64,000 bases of DNA from Heterohyrax brucei (Eukaryota; Chordata; Mammalia; Hyracoidea; Procaviidae). Positions 48,601 to 54,600 of this stretch are shown here, piece by piece. Numbering within the stretch: the first letter of the stretch is position 1; every line of letters starts with the position of its first letter. The stretch is taken from the NCBI GenBank assembly GCA_028571685.1, contig CM053143.1:196485829-196549828 (forward strand), in the 5' to 3' direction. The notes under the pieces are model-generated. The model worked only from the letters and a program-made list of their open reading frames with translations, was not told where the DNA came from and did not search any database. A program made the translations under genes and the position numbers.

Positions 48601-51600
48601 CGATGAAGATTAAAGACCACAGCCTGCAGTAGGGATTACACCTCAACATCAAGAAAACAAAAATCTTCACAACTGGACCAGAAAGCAACAACATGATAAA
48701 TGGAGAAAAGATTGAATTTGTGAAGGATTTCATTTTACCTGGATCCACGATCAGCGCCACTGGAACCAGAAGTCAGCAAATCAAAAGATGCATTGCGTTG
48801 GGAAAATCTGCTTCCAAAGACCTCTTCAAAGTGTTGAGAAGTAAAGATGTCACCTTGAAGGCCAAGGTGTGCCTGACCCGAACCATGGTGTTTTCAATCA
48901 CATCGTATTTACATGTGAAGGCTGAATAATGAAAAAGGGAGACAGAAGAACAAAGGACACCTTTGGATTGTGTTGAAGAATATTGAATATATGATGAGTC
49001 ACCTAAAGAATGAACAGATTGACCTTGGAAGAGGTACAACCAGAGTGCTCCTTAGAGCAAGGATGACGAGACTGCATCTTCTGTACTTTGCACTTGTTGT
49101 TAGGTGGGATCAGCCCCTGGACAAGGGCATCACACTTGGTAGAGTGGAGGGCTGGCAAAGAGGAAGATGCTTCGTGAGAGAGATTGACACGTGGGCAACA
49201 GTGGGCTTGTGCTTCCATACCAGTCGTTGTGGGGGTGATGTAGGACTGGGCTGTGTTACCTGCTGTTGTATGTAGGCTCGCCGTGAGTCGGAACTGACTG
49301 GATGGCACCCAACACACACGCCAATGTCCCCCCATCTGCCAGCTGGGTGCAGCATCGTGTGCAGACCGGGGCAGACAGCCCAGGGTGCTCCCAGGGCACC
49401 CCCTTCTAGCAGAGACCTCAGACATGGGCTTTAGTTTTCTTGGCTATAAAATGGATATAACAATAATCCTGGCCTAATATTTTATTGGAGAATTAGATGG
49501 GAAACTGTACAGAAAGGCGTCGTGCTCGTGGAGCTCAAAGGAAATGCTTGGTGAACATTGTTCCCAAAGCTGAGCCCTTCCTGGGATCCATTCTCCTTTC
49601 TTCGGAGGACCCACTTGGGCCTGGTGACTACCAGGTGTTCCCAGGTGTGATGAGTGAATGAAGGAAGGCTGGTGGATGGTAGAAAGGGTGGGTGGACAGA
49701 TGGATAGGTGAGTGGGTGGATAGATGGATGGGTGGGTGGGTGGATGGATGGGTGGTGGGTGGGTGGATGAGTGGGTGGGTGATTGAGTGGATGGATGGAT
49801 GGATGAGTGGGTGGGTGGATGGATGGATGGGTGGGTGGATGGATGAATGGGCGAATGGGTGGATGAGTGGGTGGGTGGGCAGATGGATGGATGAGTGGGT
49901 GGGTGGGTGGGTGGATGAGTGGGTGGGTGGGTGGATGGATGAGTGGGTGGGTGGGTGGATGGATGAGTGGGTGGGTGGGTGGATGGATAGGTAAGTGGGT
50001 GGATAGATGGGTGGATGGGTGGGTGGATGAGTGGGTGGGTGGATGGGTGGATGGATGGGTGGATGTGTGGGTGGGTAGATAATGGATTATAGATGGATGG
50101 ATGATGATCATCCGTTCTGGCCCTTTGGGTGGGATTATCCCTGTGACAGTGGTTGTCTCTGTCTCTACAGTCTTTGAGGAGCCTGAAGACCCCAGTAACC
50201 GGTCCTTCTTCTCGGAGATCATCTCCTCAGTGTCTGATGTGAAGTTCAGCCACAGTGGCCGGTATATGCTTACACGGGACTACCTCACCGTCAAGGTCTG
50301 GGACCTGAACATGGAGGCGAGGCCCATCGAGACATACCAGGTGAGCGTGGTGGCTGGGAGATGCCAGGAGGCTGGCCCCTGCTGTTGGGAGACCCTGGTT
50401 TTCGTCAGCTAGTGCTGCTCTAACAGAAATACCTCAGAGTTGATGGCTTTAACAAAGGAAAGTTTATGCTTGCACAGTCCAGTAGGCTACAAGTCCAAAT
50501 TCAGGATGTCCCCTCCAGGGGAAGGCTTTCCCCTTGTCAGCTCTGGAGGAAAGTCCAGTATTGCAGAAGTCTTTGTCCAGGGAGCATCTTGGTGCAGGAA
50601 CCTCAGGTCTGAAGGATTCGCTCTTCTCCCAGTGCTGCTTGCTTGATGGTGTGAGGTTCCCGATTCTTTGCTGGTTTCTCTTTCATTTTATCTCTTATAG
50701 GATGAAAGTGTTAAGGGTGGGACAAGCCATACTCCAAGGAAACTCCCCTTGCAATGGAGCAGGGAGGTGATCCTACAAAGAGACTTACAGTCCCACCCTA
50801 GTCCTTTAACATACCGCATAGGAAAATTACAAAATGGAGGAGAATCATAGAATACAGGGAACCATGGCCCAGCCACATGGCTACACATATTTATGAGGGG
50901 ACATAACTCAACCCACGACACCCCCCATGCTCCTCTCCCCTATGCTGAGTGTCCTAGGGAAGGCACCTGCTTGGCTGTGTAGGGGGCTCCCTCTGCCTGT
51001 ATTATAGGTGGGGGCACTGAGGTTCAGGACATGTGAGGGCCCACTCTCTGGCTCTCCCTCGAGGCTGGCTATGATTGGGCCCTCAGTCCATGGCCCAGGA
51101 CCCTCAGTCAAGGGAGGGGAGAGTGTAGGGGCAGAGATGAGCCTTGGGCTGGGCCCAATTTAGGGTGCCTGCTGTCACACCATCGAGGTGGGTTAAGCAT
51201 TGGCCTCCCCAGGCCACACTGAGCAGGCGGTGAAGTCAAGGGCTGCTGCGTTTCTGAATCTTCCACCTGGTCCTCTGAGGCCCGGCTGTGTGCCCTGGGG
51301 GGTGGGCACTGTGACAGATGAGGGCACCCCAGCCCCAGGTGAGATATGGGGACTTCCTAGGAAGTCTTGACTCAGAGACTTGGGTGGTAAGGAGGGTGTG
51401 ATCCAGCCAGGTATAAGATTAAAATAAAGTGGGGTCTTGATAGGAGGGTGCGCATGTTTTAAAATTTCTAGCTGTGTCTGTAGTAGGGACATCTGGGACC
51501 CTTCCTGGGGGAGGTGGCATTTATGGTGGGCTAAGTAGGGTGAGTAGGAGTTGGTTGTGTAGAGGTGGTAGGAAAATACTGCCGGAACCCCCCTCGAAAT

Positions 51601-54600
51601 GTAGCAAGAAAAAGATGAATTTGGCCCATGGAGCAGAAAACACCTCACACACCGTCTTGTTTGTAGAGGAGGAGGCTGTTTATTAGCTGGTGGTGCAGTG
51701 GTGGAGTCAACTCCGAAAAACAGCCTCCCTCCTACCCTGTCCGTTATCAGACACATCTGTTTATGTGTTTTTCCAAGAAAGCAGACAAAGGGATTTCCTT
51801 ATATTCTCTTAATTGGCAGTTACAGGCATACAGATTCTCATATGGCATTTCTCTTGGTCCAGCATACTTAAAGAGGCACTGGATAAGCAGTTAGCATTAA
51901 GTTACAGGGGAAGAAGCTACCCCTCCTTAGAAACTGGGCTTATCAGGGACTTCTTGGGGGGCGAGGAGGAGGAGGGAGCATCTTGGGCTGGCTCCGGAGA
52001 GAGGCATCTGGATTTTCACCTTCTCCTTAGAAACTGAGCTTATCTCAGGGTCTACATGGGAGTGGCGGGAACTGGTATCTGACTCTTCAACCCTGATTTA
52101 GGTTTCAGGCAGAAAGCAGGCATTGATTCGAATGGGGTTTGGGAAGTCCCTCACAAAGTCAACTGGTGCTTTCTTATCTAAACTGTCTAACAAAGGCTAC
52201 TTCCTCAGGTGAATTCACCTTTCAAGGAGGAAAGTACATAGGCCTGGGTGTGGGTGCAGAGGTCGCATTCAGCAGGCCAGACCCGTCGTTTCAAGGGTCT
52301 GATGTCAGGCGTTCCAGTCGTTTTGCACAGCCACTCGTTCACTGGCTCACAAGCCCTGCACCCAGGCCTTCTGGAATTTAAGTGGTGTCTTCTTAAAAGC
52401 TTTTTCTTCCTCTCTCAAAACCAAGGACGAGGCACCACACATGACATCTATCACCTCTCCTCCCCGATCCCCTGCAAAGAGGGCACCATCACCCCATCTG
52501 GTGGACGGGGAACCCAGAGCCCACGAGGTTGGGGTACACAGGCAGGCTTAGGGTTAGGAACCTCAACTTGGGGTCCCGTATCTCCCTGAGTTCCCTGCAT
52601 GGTCCAGAATGGGGTGTGTCCTGGGAGGCAGAAGTTTCCTTTGGGGACAGGTCACGGAGCTCCAAGGGTAGAGAGCTGTGATCTGACCATGGTCACGTGT
52701 GTGCATGGGCTCCTGGAGGTCACGTGCCCACAGGACGCTGGCAGGGTGCCCTGTGGCCCTGTGGCTGCCCCGCTTCTCATCCCAGGCTTCAGTGGGCTGT
52801 GGACAAGTCCCTCCTTGCCCCATGGGCATTCCATGTGGGAGGTGGTGTCGCCCTCTCTAGCCCCTGGAAACAGCGGGGCCTCAGGTGGGAGCAAGGCTGC
52901 AGTGAGCACTACACAGGCCACAGCAAGTGACCACTGCCAGCGTGGTCGGGCCCGCAGCCTTCCACAGGCCTGTGGTCAGCAGGGGCCATGGACCCCTGGC
53001 CCAGTGGGCCATGCCGTGTGGGGAGAGGAGCTATAGCTTTCGGGGACTCTCTGAGCACCTGGGGACCCAACCAAGTGAAAGAACTGCTCGGGGAAGACGA
53101 GGCTCAAAGTCAGGGTGCTTGGATCCTGGACGAGCTGACCTGTTGATTTTGAAGTCGTGGCAGTTACGTAAAATCAGACCACAGCTAACAGTGTCTGGGT
53201 TGCTTATTACACGACAAGAGCACCAAAAGATATGAGGACAGTGAGTCAGCATGGGTGAGAAAGCTTGGCTGGGCAATCCAGGGAGGCTGCCTGAGGGAGG
53301 GGCCTTCCAGTGGTGAATACAGTGGCAATCTCCCCTCCCCTGGAGGCGTGACAGGCTCGACTCCCCTGACACTGCCGACCGCCCCTATTTGCTCCTGGTT
53401 TGGGCCATGTCAGCACCCAGCAAGAGTGGGAACACAGTGGGGACAGGTCTGTGCAGCACTGGGGTTGTCCTCCATGGGGGTGTGGAGGGCGTCTTCAGAT
53501 GGACCCCCGAGCCCAGCGAGCCAGTGGCAGGGCTGGAGCCGAGACCAGGCCCTGTAACCCGGTGGCTGCCCTGCCCCCTGCCTCCTGGACGGGCAGCCTC
53601 AGCCGGGCCTCCGGGTGGATCTTGACAGGCTGCAATCTGCGGATGTGGCCTGGACGTCTGGCCTCCCTCCCCTGTGGGACCTGGTGACCCTGGAGGCAGA
53701 CCTCAGTCTTCCACTGTGGGCTGTGTGACCTCAGGCCAGCCTCTGACCTCTCTGAGCCCACTGAGTCCCCCTTCCCGTCACTGTTTTGTTGGTGGTCACC
53801 CTCAAAGGGTAGGAGAGTCGAGAAGTCACCACGGTCAGCTCCAGAGCCCCTGCTGAGTGCTTACCATCCCCAAGGGGGCAGAGCCTAGCGGTGACAGTGA
53901 CAGTGCTGGTCCACGGTCACTTGGTGGGGCGGTCGCCTCGGCTGTCCCGGTGTGGCCCTCTAGGGCTCCAGCTCTTGGCAGTCCTGTGCCGAGAGTGGCA
54001 GGCAGGGTGCTGCGGCCGCCCAGTCACTCGCCGCCCTCCGCAGGTCCATGACTACCTTCGCAGCAAGCTCTGCTCCCTGTACGAGAACGACTGCATCTTT
54101 GACAAGTTTGAGTGTGCCTGGAGCGGGAGCGACAGGTGAGCCGGTCCTGGGACCCTGCTGCCTCATGCTGGGGTCCTGCCAGGCACAGGGACGAGCAGCT
54201 GCCCAGCACCCTCAGGTTCAAGGTGCGGGATGCGAGTTTGTCCCCACTCCTTAACTGAACCTGACATCCGTGGGAGCCCTTCCCCAGGGGCTTGGGACTG
54301 TGTTCTGTCAGTGGGGGGTTCTGACCACAGACTCTCCCCTGATGGTGCCCCCGACAGCCCTTCCCTTTCAGTGGGGGCACATCACAGCTCCAGGGTCAAT
54401 CTGGGGTCCTGGGCCTAGGAGCCCCTCAGAGGCCCCACCAGGGTCCCCAGGACCCCAGCTTCATGTGGTTCCTGCAGGGCCTCCGGCCCAGGCCTGTGGA
54501 GGAGGGGGGGACCAGGACACCCATCTGTGACTGTCATTCCCACCCCCAGGGCTTCCTCTCTGCCCGTGGGCCTGTGGGTTCCCAAGGTGTGAGTGTGCTG

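Larger units (their letters stand above)
38718..50170 (+). other. PPP2R2C: PPP2R2C intron 6
   Basis: The intron is 11453 bases, GTGAGT...CTACAG. Transposons make up most of it: a foldback mariner, a nested RTE with four insertions, an AfroSINE and a second long RTE. Its two ends are tandem repeats, a G-rich 31-bp array just after exon 6 and a TGGA/TGGG tract just before exon 7. The stretches 38940-39460, 39750-40575 and 45190-45870 contain nothing recognisable except short A/T runs. Confidence 0.88.
50341..54043 (+). other. PPP2R2C: PPP2R2C intron 7
   Basis: The intron is 3703 bases, GTGAGC...CCGCAG. It holds a roughly 520-bp dispersed repeat (50405-50925), a MIR (50975-51040), a possible LTR in antisense (51560-52435) and a MIR in antisense (53670-53770). 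The stretches 51045-51560 and 52440-53670 show no gene or repeat that I recognise. Confidence 0.88.

Noticed and set aside
49482-50222. A 246-codon open frame on the minus strand, rich in [12 protein letters not shown]
   Set aside because: It is the translation of the TGGA/TGGG microsatellite and overlaps exon 7 on the other strand. Low-complexity repeats free of stops are not genes.
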